Source: Halopseudomonas bauzanensis (GTDB taxonomy: Bacteria > Pseudomonadota > Gammaproteobacteria > Pseudomonadales > Pseudomonadaceae). Taken from it: a DNA stretch of 64,000 nucleotides. Location of the stretch: contig NZ_FOUA01000002.1 of assembly GCF_900114735.1 (NCBI RefSeq), positions 349,262 through 413,261 on the forward strand, written 5' to 3'. This document shows positions 39,579 through 48,088 of this stretch, piece by piece. Each line of letters opens with the position of its first letter. Position 1 is the stretch's first letter. Position numbers and translations under genes: made by a program. Below the pieces are notes generated by a model, which was not told where the DNA came from, ran no database searches, and saw only the letters and a program-made list of their open reading frames with translations.

Positions 39579-40793
39579 TCAGGCTGAAGTAGTCAGGCGA
39601 TCGGCAATGACAGCGATGAGCTGGCGGGCCAGCTTGTGCTTGCTGGCGCGGGGCAGCGGCTGTGGAGCCAGGCTGCGGTCGATCAGGGTGACGGCGTTGT
39701 CATCGGCATTGAAGCCGATCCCCGGCTGGCTGACATCATTGGCAACGATCAGGTCCAGGTTCTTGCGGGTGAGCTTGTCACTGGCATAACCGAGCACATC
39801 ATCGGTCTCGGCGGCGAAGCCGACACAGAAGCCGGGGCGCTGGGCATGGCCGGCGAGGGTCGCCAGGATATCCGGGTTGCGTATCAGGGTCAGGGTCAGG
39901 CCGGCGTCGCTGTCGGTTTCTTTCTTCAATTTGCCCGGAGCACAACTGGCGGGCCGGTAATCCGCCACCGCCGCCGAGGCAATGAACAGATCGGCGGGCA
40001 GGGCGGCTTCGCAGGCAGCCAGCATCTCGGCGGCGCTGGTCACATCCACCCGGTCGACCCGGGGCGGGGTTGGCAGGTTGACCGGGCCGGCCACCAGAGT
40101 AACCCGGGCACCGGCCTCGGCGGCTGCCTCGGCCAGGGCAAAGCCCATCTTGCCGGAGCTGTGATTGGACAGGTAGCGGACCGGGTCGATCGCCTCGCGG
40201 GTCGGGCCGGCGTTGATCAGCACATGGCGGCCGGTCAGCAGCCCGCGCTCGAAGCATTCGGCGCAGCGCGCGGCGATCTCGGTGGGTTCGAGCATGCGGC
40301 CGGGGCCGATATCGCCGCAGGCCTGCTCGCCGGCAGCGGGGCCGTAGACCTTGATGTCGCGCTGCAACAGCGTTTGCAGGTTGGCCTGGGTCGCCGGGTC
40401 GCGCCACATGGCCTGGTTCATGGCCGGCGCCAGGGCGATCGGGGCATCGGTGGCCAATACCAGGGTAGTCAGCAGATCATCGCCGCGACCAGTGGCCAGC
40501 CGTGCCATCAGGTCGGCGGTGGCCGGCGCGATCAGCACCAGATCCGCCCAGCGCGCCAGTTCGATATGCCCCATGGCTGCTTCCGCCGCGGGGTCCAGCA
40601 GGTCGCCATGTACCGGGTTGCCGGACAGCGCCTGCAGGGTCAGGGGCGTGATGAACTCGTGGGCAGCGCGGGTCATCACCACACGCACATCGGCCCCGGC
40701 GTCCTTCAACCGGCGCACCAGCTCGGCGCTTTTATAGGCAGCGATCCCGCCGCTGATTCCCAGTACCACCTGCTTGTTCAACAACCGCTGCAT
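39579..40793 (-). CDS. coaBC: Bifunctional phosphopantothenoylcysteine decarboxylase/synthetase CoaBC
   Basis: Two steps of coenzyme A synthesis. The CoaC flavoprotein half (residues 1-~190) has GISGGIAAYKSAELVRRL, GHIELARWAD with the active His, PAMNQAMW and the active Cys in EQACGDIGPGRM. The CoaB half has NAGPTREAIDPVRYLSNHSS and GKLKK. I chose ATG 40793 (MQRLLNKQVVLG, 404 residues) because GGAG lies 6 bases before it and it fits the Pseudomonas N-terminus; TTG 40817 is unlikely. It is divergent from radC. Confidence 0.95.
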   Translation of the reverse strand: MQRLLNKQVVLGISGGIAAYKSAELVRRLKDAGADVRVVMTRAAHEFITPLTLQALSGNPVHGDLLDPAAEAAMGHIELARWADLVLIAPATADLMARLATGRGDDLLTTLVLATDAPIALAPAMNQAMWRDPATQANLQTLLQRDIKVYGPAAGEQACGDIGPGRMLEPTEIAARCAECFERGLLTGRHVLINAGPTREAIDPVRYLSNHSSGKMGFALAEAAAEAGARVTLVAGPVNLPTPPRVDRVDVTSAAEMLAACEAALPADLFIASAAVADYRPASCAPGKLKKETDSDAGLTLTLIRNPDILATLAGHAQRPGFCVGFAAETDDVLGYASDKLTRKNLDLIVANDVSQPGIGFNADDNAVTLIDRSLAPQPLPRASKHKLARQLIAVIADRLTTSA

Positions 40794-40961
40794 CATCGAC
40801 TCCAGAGTGCCTGGCAAATGGCGCTAACGATACCATATGGCGACCCTGTCACGCGCTCCCCCTGCGCGACTCGACCATCGATGCGAGCCCACCCTATACT
40901 CGGGGTTTTGCCAGCACGAAAAGGGCAGTACGTGCATTGATGAACGCAAGGAGTGCATGTC

Positions 40962-41636
40962 ATGCCCATTACCGATTGGCCGGAGGCTGAACGCCCCCGG
41001 GAGAAACTGTTGCTGCAAGGGGCTGCTGCCCTATCCGATGCCGAGCTGCTGGCGATCTTCCTGCGCACGGGCCTGCCGGGGCGCAGCGCCGTGGATCTGG
41101 CCCGCGATCTGCTGCAGGGCTTTGGCAGCCTGCGTGCCCTGCTGCACGCCGAGCAGCAGGACTTTTGTCGCCATCGGGGTTTGGGTCCGGCCAAGTTCGT
41201 GCAGTTGCAAGCCGTCATGGAAATGGCCCGGCGGCATCTGTTCGAGGACCTGAAGCGCGGCGATGCGCTGACCTCGCCCGGTGCGGTGCGCAACTTTCTG
41301 CGCAGCAAGTTGATGGCGCTGCCCCACGAGGTCTTTGCCTGCCTGTATCTCGACAATCAGCATCGGGTGATTGCCTTCGAGGAGCTGTTTCGCGGCACCC
41401 TGGACAGTGCCAGTGTCTATCCCCGTGAGGTGATCAAGCGCGCCTTGTCACACAATGCCGCAGCGCTGATCCTGACCCACAACCATCCGTCGGGAGTGGC
41501 CGAGCCGAGCCAGGCCGACCTGCTGCTGACCCGGCGGCTGAAGGAGTCGCTGGCGCTGGTGGATATCCGCGTGCTTGACCATTTGGTGGTGGGTGATGGT
41601 GACCCGGTGTCCTTTGCCGAACGCGGGCTTTTATGA
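40962..41636 (+). CDS. radC: RadC family JAB/MPN domain protein
   Basis: A 224-residue protein. The N-terminal helix-hairpin-helix-like region precedes the C-terminal JAMM-type metal motif [15 protein letters not shown]. The old assignment to DNA repair has been withdrawn for E. coli RadC, and the function is unclear. ATG 40962 follows AAGGAG by 8 bases. It is divergent from coaBC and upstream of rpmB, the same order as in P. aeruginosa. Confidence 0.92.
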   Translation: MPITDWPEAERPREKLLLQGAAALSDAELLAIFLRTGLPGRSAVDLARDLLQGFGSLRALLHAEQQDFCRHRGLGPAKFVQLQAVMEMARRHLFEDLKRGDALTSPGAVRNFLRSKLMALPHEVFACLYLDNQHRVIAFEELFRGTLDSASVYPREVIKRALSHNAAALILTHNHPSGVAEPSQADLLLTRRLKESLALVDIRVLDHLVVGDGDPVSFAERGLL

Positions 41637-41656
41637 GGCGGTTACATCAAAAATCA

Positions 41657-41685
41657 TTGCCTGGGGTGGCACATTTTGGTATAAA
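41657..41685 (+). promoter_or_regulatory. Promoter of rpmBG
   Basis: TTGCCT (41657-41662) and TATAAA (41680-41685) are separated by exactly 17 bases. Transcription would begin near 41692, giving a leader of about 130 nt before rpmB. Confidence 0.75.
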
Positions 41686-41698
41686 GCTCCGCTCTTCT

Positions 41699-41751
41699 CG
41701 GGGCTGCACCTGTAATCCATACATTACAGTGAAGCGTGATGGGTTGCCCCG
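41699..41751 (+). ncRNA. Foldable leader of the rpmBG mRNA
   Basis: An outer 6-bp stem (CGGGGC 41699-41704 / GCCCCG 41746-41751) encloses an inner 7-bp stem (CTGTAAT 41710-41716 / ATTACAG 41723-41729). It begins about 7 nt after the predicted start site. It may take part in control of ribosomal protein synthesis, but I know of no described leader family with this form. Confidence 0.45.
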
Positions 41752-41821
41752 GCTGGACAACAGATTCTTATTTTGACTTCCAACCAGTTCGGGTTGGGCA
41801 AGTGGTTGGAGAGGGTTAACC

Positions 41822-42058
41822 ATGTCTCGAGTATGTCAAGTGACCGGCAAAGGCCCGGTGACTGGGAACAATGTTTCCCACGCTAACAACAGAACCAAGC
41901 GTCGTTTTCTGCCTAACCTGCAGTACCATCGTTTCTGGGTAGAATCCGAAAAGCGTTTTGTCCGTCTGCGCACGTCCGCCAAGGGCATGCGTATCATCGA
42001 CAAGCGTGGTATTGACGCCGTTCTGGCTGAAATCCGCGGTCGCGGCATTAAAGTTTAA
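41822..42058 (+). CDS. rpmB: Large ribosomal subunit protein bL28
   Basis: A 78-residue ribosomal protein with [20 protein letters not shown] and [12 protein letters not shown], typical of the proteobacterial form. It is followed 11 bases later by rpmG, the conserved rpmBG operon, and is preceded by GAGAGGG. Confidence 0.98.
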   Translation: MSRVCQVTGKGPVTGNNVSHANNRTKRRFLPNLQYHRFWVESEKRFVRLRTSAKGMRIIDKRGIDAVLAEIRGRGIKV

Positions 42059-42069
42059 GGAGCAGCACC

Positions 42070-42225
42070 ATGCGTGAATTGATTCGTCTGATCTCCTCTG
42101 CCGGTACTGGTCATTTCTACACTACCGACAAGAACAAGCGTACTACTCCCGACAAGATCGAAATCAAGAAATTCGATCCGGTTGTACGCAAGCACGTGAT
42201 GTACAAGGAAGGCAAGATCAAATAA
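42070..42225 (+). CDS. rpmG: Large ribosomal subunit protein bL33
   Basis: A 51-residue protein ([19 protein letters not shown] start) that is the zinc-free C- form: no CxxC pairs are present. It is the second gene of rpmBG and has AAGGAG upstream. A strong terminator follows. Confidence 0.98.
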   Translation: MRELIRLISSAGTGHFYTTDKNKRTTPDKIEIKKFDPVVRKHVMYKEGKIK

Positions 42226-42244
42226 GATCCGCCTGACTGACAAG

Positions 42245-42267
42245 AAACCCGCTTCGGCGGGTTTTTT
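42245..42267 (+). terminator. Rho-independent terminator of rpmBG
   Basis: AAACCCGC-TTCG-GCGGGTTT with a UUCG tetraloop and a run of six T is a strong intrinsic terminator. It may also help end the M23 peptidase transcript from the other strand. Confidence 0.92.
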
Positions 42268-42279
42268 GTTGCCTGTAAT

Positions 42280-43173
42280 CTAGCGCTCCCCACCCACCGC
42301 AAAGTTGGGCATGCTGTTCACGGGCTGGGCGAATTCGAAGGGAATGGACACGGTGTTCAGACCGACGTTCTTCTGCACCACGAAGTGCAAATGCGGGCCG
42401 GTGCTGTTGCCGGTATTGCCGGACAGCGCCAGCAGCTCGCCGGCGCGCACCCGCTGACCTTCCCGCACATTGACCGACCCCTGTTTCAGGTGCAGATAGA
42501 CGCCCATGGTGCCGTCGTCATGCAGCAGCCGGACGAAATTGCCGGCCGGGTTGGTGCCGCGGCCGCTTTGCTGGTTCTCGGTCTTGACCACCAGTCCGCC
42601 GCGGGCGGCGACGATGGGTGTGCCGACTGGCATGGCGATGTCCACCGCGTAGCGCCCTTTCGGACCGGTATGACTGTAGCGTCCACCCGGGCCCTGGGTC
42701 ATGCGGAAGGGGCCGCCGCGCCAGGGCAGTGGGTAGGCGAGCGGGCTGGGTTTGGCGCGGGGGTCGCCCAGCGCGTAACGCAACTTGTGCTGGTAGCGCG
42801 GGGTGCCGGTGCCAGTCGGAGCCAGGGTCAGCAGACGGATATTGCCGCGCGGCGGCAGAACCCAGCGCACTGGCGCGTCGGGTGCGCCCAGCACATGTTC
42901 GGCAGCGATGATGGACAGTTCGATTTCGACCGGCACGTACAGGTCATTGTTGACTACCAGCGTATCGCCGCCGGCATGCTTGCGCGTGGTGACATACACC
43001 TGACGGTCATTGTCCTCGACCATCCGGTCGCGGAACACGAACACCTGGGCGCCCTGCACACGCTGATCGGTGTAGGTAACGACGCCGTTCGCGTCGGTGT
43101 ACTTGTAGATGGTGGAGCCAAGCAGGGCTGGGCTGGCCAGCAGCAGGACAGCCCCCAGAAAAAAGGTACGCAT
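42280..43173 (-). CDS. M23-family metallopeptidase with N-terminal DUF4124 domain
   Basis: A 297-residue exported protein. A signal peptide (1-19) leads to a DUF4124 domain (IYKYTDANGVVTYTDQRVQG), a beta-rich middle part and a C-terminal LytM/M23 domain with HTGPKGRYAVDIAMP (metal His and Asp) and GPHLHF. These residues predict a zinc endopeptidase acting on peptidoglycan cross-links in the periplasm. ATG 43173 is preferred over TTG 43182; neither has a clear ribosome site. It converges on rpmG. Confidence 0.9.
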   Translation of the reverse strand: MRTFFLGAVLLLASPALLGSTIYKYTDANGVVTYTDQRVQGAQVFVFRDRMVEDNDRQVYVTTRKHAGGDTLVVNNDLYVPVEIELSIIAAEHVLGAPDAPVRWVLPPRGNIRLLTLAPTGTGTPRYQHKLRYALGDPRAKPSPLAYPLPWRGGPFRMTQGPGGRYSHTGPKGRYAVDIAMPVGTPIVAARGGLVVKTENQQSGRGTNPAGNFVRLLHDDGTMGVYLHLKQGSVNVREGQRVRAGELLALSGNTGNSTGPHLHFVVQKNVGLNTVSIPFEFAQPVNSMPNFAVGGER

Positions 43174-43280
43174 CCGTTGCAACCGTCAATCATGATCGAG
43201 CGCCAAGGATAAACCGTGACGCGCGCGAAAGCGACCCGCGCAAATAGGTTAGGGCGCGCGAGCCGCTACGTTCGTCGGAA

Positions 43281-43301
43281 GCCTGCCGTTACTGGGCAGG
43301 C
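43281..43301 (-). terminator. Hairpin at the end of the sorbosone-dehydrogenase-like gene
   Basis: A perfect 7-bp stem (GCCTGCC / GGCAGGC) overlaps the stop codon at 43289. A T-tract is lacking. Confidence 0.4.
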
Positions 43302-44593
43302 GTCACTCGCCAGATGATATTGGCCAGGTCATCCGCCACGATCAGCGCACCCTCGGGATCAACGGTCACGCCTACTGGCCGGCCACGGGTCTTGCCATCG
43401 GCCGTACGGAAGTCATAGACGAAATCGACCGGCGGGCCAGACGGCCGACCATTACTGAACGGCACGAAGATCACCTTGTAACCGACCGGGTTCTTGCGGT
43501 TCCAGCTGCCATGCTCGCCGATAAATACGCCGTCGGCATATTCAGCGCCCATCGCCGGGCTGGAGAAATCCAGGCCCAGTGCTGCCACGTGGGAACCCAG
43601 GGCGTAATCCGGCACGATTGCCGAGGCGACCTTCTCCGGATCCCCCGGTTTTACGCGAGGATCCACATTCTGGCCCCAGTAGCTGTAGGGCCAGCCGTAG
43701 AAGCCGCCTTCCTGAACGGAGGTGAGATAGTCGGGCACCAAGTCCGGGCCCATCTCGTCGCGCTCGTTCACCACCGACCAGAGCACGCCGGTACCCGGTT
43801 GCACGGCTAACGCCGTGGGGTTGCGCAGGCCGGTGGCATAGGGCTTGTGCATCCCCGTTTCGGCATCGATCTGCCAAACCTCGGCGCGGTTCACTTCCGC
43901 CGCCATGCCCCGTTCGGTGATGTTGCTGTTGGAACCAATGCCCACATAGAGGAAGCGCCCATCCTCACTGGCAGTCATGGCCTTGGTCCAGTGGTGGTTG
44001 ATCGCAGACGGCAGGTCGGTGATTTTTTCCGGCGGCCCGCTGGCCCGGGTCTGACCTTCCTCGTAGTCGAAGCGCACCAGGGCATCCTGATTGGCGACGT
44101 ACAGATTGTTATCCACCAACGCCAGCCCGTAGGGCGCATTGAGATCTTCAGCGAATACCGTCTGCTCCTCATAGGTTCCATCGCCATTGGCATCGCGCAG
44201 GAGAGTCAGACGATTACCGCTTTCCACCTGGGTATTGCCTTGGGCCTTGATGTAGCCGGCGATCACGTCCTTGGGTTTCAGCGCTTGGGCGTTACCGCCG
44301 CGGCCTTCAGCCACCAGGATGTCGCCATTGGGTAATACCAGTGTCTGGCGTGGAATCTTCAGGTCGGTGGCAATGGCCGTGACGGTATAGCCTTCAGGCA
44401 CGGTGGGAACCTGGTCGCCCCATTCGGTCGGCTCGGCAATGGTCATGTCGGGGAGCAGGCCGCGCTGGGCTTTGGGTAACTCATCGACCGTGCCGTATGT
44501 CTGCTGCTGATCGCCCTCATTGCCACCACAGGCGCTGAGCAGAATTGCCAGGGTGCAGAGCGGGAAAACCGGGGACAGGTTGAAATACTTCAT
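43289..44593 (-). CDS. Sorbosone/glucose dehydrogenase-like PQQ beta-propeller lipoprotein
   Basis: A 434-residue protein with a lipobox (AILLSACGG, Cys at residue 22), so it is membrane-anchored in the periplasm. The rest forms a six-bladed propeller of the GSDH/L-sorbosone dehydrogenase family (NGDILVAEGRGGN, NAPYGLALVDNNLYVANQD, ERDEMGPDLVPDYLTSV, IGEHGSWNR). Members use PQQ to oxidise sugars; the substrate is unproven here. Its ATG overlaps the stop of the upstream membrane protein (ATGA). Confidence 0.87.
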   Translation of the reverse strand: MKYFNLSPVFPLCTLAILLSACGGNEGDQQQTYGTVDELPKAQRGLLPDMTIAEPTEWGDQVPTVPEGYTVTAIATDLKIPRQTLVLPNGDILVAEGRGGNAQALKPKDVIAGYIKAQGNTQVESGNRLTLLRDANGDGTYEEQTVFAEDLNAPYGLALVDNNLYVANQDALVRFDYEEGQTRASGPPEKITDLPSAINHHWTKAMTASEDGRFLYVGIGSNSNITERGMAAEVNRAEVWQIDAETGMHKPYATGLRNPTALAVQPGTGVLWSVVNERDEMGPDLVPDYLTSVQEGGFYGWPYSYWGQNVDPRVKPGDPEKVASAIVPDYALGSHVAALGLDFSSPAMGAEYADGVFIGEHGSWNRKNPVGYKVIFVPFSNGRPSGPPVDFVYDFRTADGKTRGRPVGVTVDPEGALIVADDLANIIWRVTPAQ

Positions 44594-45012
44594 GCGTCAC
44601 CCCCACGTGCAGTGGCCAGCCCGAACCAGGCGGCGGCACAGGCCAATAGTGTGACCACCACCGAGAGTACCAGGCCCATCGGCATGCTCGCCCAGGCGTC
44701 TTTGGCATGAATCAGCGCGTTGATGAAGCCGACAATCCAGGTGACCACGAGCAGCAACAATGACAACAGGGCGTGACGATGACGGCCATCGGCCCGGAAC
44801 AATCCGATGATCCCGCACAGAATAGCCAGGCCGGCAAAGACCAGACCGCCGGCGATCAGCCAGGAGGAGAAGTTATTCCACTGTATGTGGTGGCTCGACG
44901 AATAGGCTATGTCGCTCAGAAGAGCGCCTAGAAACAGGGGAATGGGTCCGGCGAGTAGTATCGCGTGCAGGGGGTGGGGAGCATACAGATAGGTTCGGTC
45001 GACAGTAGCCAT
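44590..45012 (-). CDS. DUF2231 membrane protein
   Basis: A 140-residue protein with four hydrophobic helices. It starts with the family hallmark APHPLHAILLAGPIPLFLG. DUF2231 proteins are often found beside periplasmic redox genes and may anchor or connect them to the membrane; here the ATGA overlap with the propeller lipoprotein gene supports a shared function. I chose ATG 45012 (AGAGGAA upstream) over ATG 45090. Confidence 0.85.
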   Translation of the reverse strand: MATVDRTYLYAPHPLHAILLAGPIPLFLGALLSDIAYSSSHHIQWNNFSSWLIAGGLVFAGLAILCGIIGLFRADGRHRHALLSLLLLVVTWIVGFINALIHAKDAWASMPMGLVLSVVVTLLACAAAWFGLATARGGDA

Positions 45013-45138
45013 CGGGAGGGGTTCCTCTTCGTTGAGCGAGCGAAATCCGGTCGCCGAGTCCCGCTCTGGAATCGGGGAAATCGGAGGCATACTGCCGGAG
45101 TATAGTTCACCCGTCTGCGCTGGCTAGCGAAGCGGTTC

Positions 45139-45173
45139 GATCCGTACGGGCGCCCCTGCCAGGCGCCCGGATC
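45139..45173. terminator. Terminator between the desaturase and DUF2231 genes
   Basis: A 7-bp GC stem (GGGCGCC / GGCGCCC, 7-nt loop) is extended by GATCC / GGATC across a bulge. It lies 13 bases after the desaturase stop codon. No clear T-tract. Confidence 0.5.
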
Positions 45174-45185
45174 GGAAAATGCTGG

Positions 45186-46373
45186 TCAGGCCGGGACTGC
45201 CGGCTGCAGTGAATAGGTGCGCAATTGTGCGGCGAAGTCGCGTAATGCCTTGATGCCCGTGGCCTCGGCCTGGGTGCACCAATCGCTCAGGGCCTGCAGC
45301 ATCTCATGGCCGTTGCTGCTGGTGCGGGTCCAGATCTGCTGCAATGCCAGGCGCTTTTCATAGATGATGCGTAACGATTGGCTCTGCTCCAGAATGGTCT
45401 GGATCTTCGCTTCCTGCTGGGGCTCGAGCAGGCTGGTTTCGCGACTGAGCAGGCGCTTGGCCCGGCGGAACAGATGCCGAACAGACTCATCCACCCGCTG
45501 CATCTCCTGCTGCGCCAGGGGCTTGATCACCTGCTTGCGGTACTGCGCCATGATCTGGAAGCGGTTATTGAGAATGGCCATGGCGGTGTCCATGTCCATG
45601 GTTTGCTTGCCTTCGATGCGGTGGGCAATCGGCGCGGTGCGCCGTACGGTGGCCAGGCCCAGCGCACTAAAGAGGCGAATCCATAGCCAGCCCATATCGA
45701 ACTCCCATTTCTTTACCGACAGCTTGGCCGAGTTGGGATAGGTATGGTGATTGTTATGCAGCTCCTCACCGCCAATCAGGATGCCCCAGGGCAGAATGTT
45801 GGTCGCCGCATCCTTGCATTCGAAATTACGATAGCCCACCGCATGGCCCAGACCATTGACCACCCCGGCGGCCAGCAGCGGAATCCAGATCATCTGCACG
45901 GCCCAGACGGTCAGGCCGAGCACGCCGAACAGTGCCAGGTCGATCACCAGCATGCTGATGATCCCGGCATTGCGAAAGCGCCCGTACAGATTGCGTTCGA
46001 TCCAGTCGTCAGGGCAGTTCTTGCCGTAGATACGCAGCGTGTCCTCGTTCTTCGCTTCCTCCATGTAGAGTTCGGCACCCTTGCGCAGAACCGTCGACAG
46101 GCCTTTCTGCACCGGACTATGAGGGTCGTCCGGCGTCTCGCATTTGGCGTGGTGCTTGCGGTGGATGGCGGTCCACTCCCGGGTATTCATGCTGGTCGTC
46201 AGCCATAGCCAGAAGCGGAAGAAATGTTTCAGCGCCGGATGCAGTTCCAGCGAGCGATGCGCCGAATAGCGATGCAGGTAGACCGTCACGCTGACGATGG
46301 TGATATGCGTCAGCACCAGGATGATTGCCAGCAGCTGCCAGCCGGAGGGATCGAGCAAACCGTTGTACCACAT
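45186..46373 (-). CDS. Membrane fatty acid delta-9 desaturase with transposase-like C-terminal extension
   Basis: A 395-residue diiron desaturase: histidine boxes HRYSAH, HRKHH and HNNHHT and about four membrane segments in residues 1-255. It would introduce a cis-9 double bond in acyl-CoA or lipid acyl chains (DesA/DesB group of P. aeruginosa, DesB-like length). About 140 residues follow, a helical region (RLLSRETSLLEPQQEAKIQT, later LQALSDWCTQAEATGIKALR) that resembles the C-terminus of ISL3 transposases. ATG 46373 has GAGG upstream; a much longer frame is not supported. It is divergent from arsR. Confidence 0.9.
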   Translation of the reverse strand: MWYNGLLDPSGWQLLAIILVLTHITIVSVTVYLHRYSAHRSLELHPALKHFFRFWLWLTTSMNTREWTAIHRKHHAKCETPDDPHSPVQKGLSTVLRKGAELYMEEAKNEDTLRIYGKNCPDDWIERNLYGRFRNAGIISMLVIDLALFGVLGLTVWAVQMIWIPLLAAGVVNGLGHAVGYRNFECKDAATNILPWGILIGGEELHNNHHTYPNSAKLSVKKWEFDMGWLWIRLFSALGLATVRRTAPIAHRIEGKQTMDMDTAMAILNNRFQIMAQYRKQVIKPLAQQEMQRVDESVRHLFRRAKRLLSRETSLLEPQQEAKIQTILEQSQSLRIIYEKRLALQQIWTRTSSNGHEMLQALSDWCTQAEATGIKALRDFAAQLRTYSLQPAVPA

Positions 46374-46547
46374 GAACCGAAACCTCTTTGGAAGACGAAG
46401 GGGAGCAGGTTTCCCATCGCCTGAGTATGAATGAGCTGATTCAAACTGACATGACCGCAGGTCGATTGGAAGAAGGTGGTGAAGGGCAATTGCTACGGGA
46501 TTTTTCCGTGCCGGCTCTCGGCGGGAGGCGCGCTGCGCTGCAATTCG

Positions 46548-46576
46548 TTGACGAGGCTTTAATATGTCTATATGTT
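46548..46576 (+). promoter_or_regulatory. Promoter of the ars operon
   Basis: TTGACG (46548-46553), 17 bases, TATGTT (46571-46576). A direct repeat ATATGT (46562-46567 and 46570-46575) overlaps the -10 and could be the ArsR target. The expected transcription start, near 46583, coincides with the preferred arsR start codon. Confidence 0.55.
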
Positions 46577-46583
46577 TGGACGC

Positions 46584-46943
46584 ATGGAAATAAAAAGTGC
46601 CATTGACAGTTTCGCCGCGCTCTCCCAGGAAACACGCCTGGAGGCATTCAGGCTGCTCGTACACCATGAGCCAGAGGGGCTTGCGGCGGGTGAAATCGCC
46701 CGCCAGCTGGCGGTGCCGCACAACACCATGTCGGCACATCTTGCGGTGCTGGCGCGCGCGGGTTGGGTTTCTTCGCGTCGGCAGAGCCGCTCGATCATCT
46801 ATCGCGCGGATCTTGCTCACATGCAGGACGTGCTCCGGTTTCTGGTGCGCGATTGCTGCGGTGGTCACCCGGAGATCTGCGAGCCATCGCTGACGCTGCC
46901 AGGCGCCTGTTCCACCATCAATGCAGAGAGAAAGACTCCATGA
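46584..46943 (+). CDS. arsR: ArsR family arsenite-responsive repressor
   Basis: A 119-residue winged-helix repressor (AFRLLVHHEPEGLAAGEIAR, then LAVPHNTMSAHLAVLARAGW). The classical ELCVCD metal motif in the recognition helix is missing; instead C91, C92 and C99 (DCCGGHPEIC) lie near the C-terminus, like the Acidithiobacillus ferrooxidans type of ArsR, which binds As(III) there. I chose ATG 46584; an ATG at 46572 would lie inside the -10 box. The stop overlaps arsC (ATGA). Confidence 0.9.
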   Translation: MEIKSAIDSFAALSQETRLEAFRLLVHHEPEGLAAGEIARQLAVPHNTMSAHLAVLARAGWVSSRRQSRSIIYRADLAHMQDVLRFLVRDCCGGHPEICEPSLTLPGACSTINAERKTP

Positions 46944-47353
46944 AACCGTTGATCTACCACAACCCCAACTGTGGGACATCGCGTAATACGCTGGCGATGC
47001 TTGAAGCATCCGGCGAGACGCCGGAGGTGATTGAATATCTGGTCACGCCACCGTCGCGGCAACGCCTGGTCGAGCTGATCGCCATGATGGGCATCACGCC
47101 GCGCGAGCTGCTGCGCCACAAGGGGACGCCTTATGACGAGCTGAATCTTGGCGACCCCGCCCTGACTGACGACCAACTGGTCGATGCCATGATGGAGCAT
47201 CCGATCCTGATCAATCGTCCCATCGTCGTCACCGACCGGGGCGCGCGTCTGTGCCGCCCATCGGAGCGGGTACTTGACCTGCTGGCCAACCCGGTAGCGC
47301 TCTTCACCAAGGAAGATGGTGAAACCATTCGCTACGCCGGAGGCGCGCAATGA
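46940..47353 (+). CDS. arsC: Arsenate reductase, glutaredoxin-dependent
   Basis: A 137-residue ArsC that reduces arsenate to arsenite. The catalytic Cys is in [11 protein letters not shown] (residue 11), and later arginines in [16 protein letters not shown] fit the E. coli-type (glutaredoxin-coupled) enzyme. It overlaps arsR and arsH by 4 bases each, so the operon is tightly linked. Confidence 0.96.
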   Translation: MKPLIYHNPNCGTSRNTLAMLEASGETPEVIEYLVTPPSRQRLVELIAMMGITPRELLRHKGTPYDELNLGDPALTDDQLVDAMMEHPILINRPIVVTDRGARLCRPSERVLDLLANPVALFTKEDGETIRYAGGAQ

Positions 47354-48075
47354 GCGAGTCAGTCGCCGCTGACCTGCCCAATATCGATCCGGAGCAGCTG
47401 CAGCCGATAGATGTCGGCGCCCTGGTCGGCCCGGATGCGCCCCGGCATCCCCCCAGAATCCTCATTCTCTATGGCTCGCTGCGCGCGGTTTCCTTTTCGC
47501 GGCTGCTCTCCGAGGAAGCGGCAAGATTGTTGCGTTGGTATGGCTGTGACGTGCGCACGTTCAATCCGTCTGGCCTGCCCCTGCCTGATGATGCCGAGGC
47601 GGATCATCCCAAGGTCAGGGAGCTGCGCGATCTGGCGGAGTGGTCCGAAGGCATGCTCTGGGTGAGTCCGGAGCGGCATGGCGCGATGACCGGCATCATG
47701 AAGGCGCAGATCGACTGGATTCCCCTGGCGTTGGGTGGTGTTCGGCCCACCCAGGGAAAGACGCTGGCCATCATGGAAGTGTCTGGCGGGAGCCAGAGCT
47801 TCAATGCAGTCAATCAGCTGCGGATCCTCGGCAGATGGATGCGGATGGTCACCATCCCCAACCAGTCCTCCGTACCGAAGGCGTTTACCGAATTCGATGC
47901 AGCCGGACGCATGAAGCCGTCGCCACTCTATATGCGTGTCGTCGATGTCTGTGAGGAACTGGTGAAGTTCACCTGGCTGGTGCGCGGACGCTCCAGTTAC
48001 CTTACCGACCGCTATTCGGAGCGTGTCGAAAGCGCCGAAGCGGTATCCCGACGCGTTAACCAGAACACCCTCTGA
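47350..48075 (+). CDS. arsH: ArsH FMN-dependent reductase
   Basis: A 241-residue flavoprotein with [16 protein letters not shown] (FMN phosphate loop) and [20 protein letters not shown]. ArsH enzymes oxidise trivalent organoarsenicals to less toxic pentavalent forms or work as NADPH:FMN reductases. Its presence broadens resistance to methylated arsenic. It is followed by arsB after 13 bases. Confidence 0.95.
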   Translation: MSESVAADLPNIDPEQLQPIDVGALVGPDAPRHPPRILILYGSLRAVSFSRLLSEEAARLLRWYGCDVRTFNPSGLPLPDDAEADHPKVRELRDLAEWSEGMLWVSPERHGAMTGIMKAQIDWIPLALGGVRPTQGKTLAIMEVSGGSQSFNAVNQLRILGRWMRMVTIPNQSSVPKAFTEFDAAGRMKPSPLYMRVVDVCEELVKFTWLVRGRSSYLTDRYSERVESAEAVSRRVNQNTL

Positions 48076-48088
48076 GCAGACCGATTCA

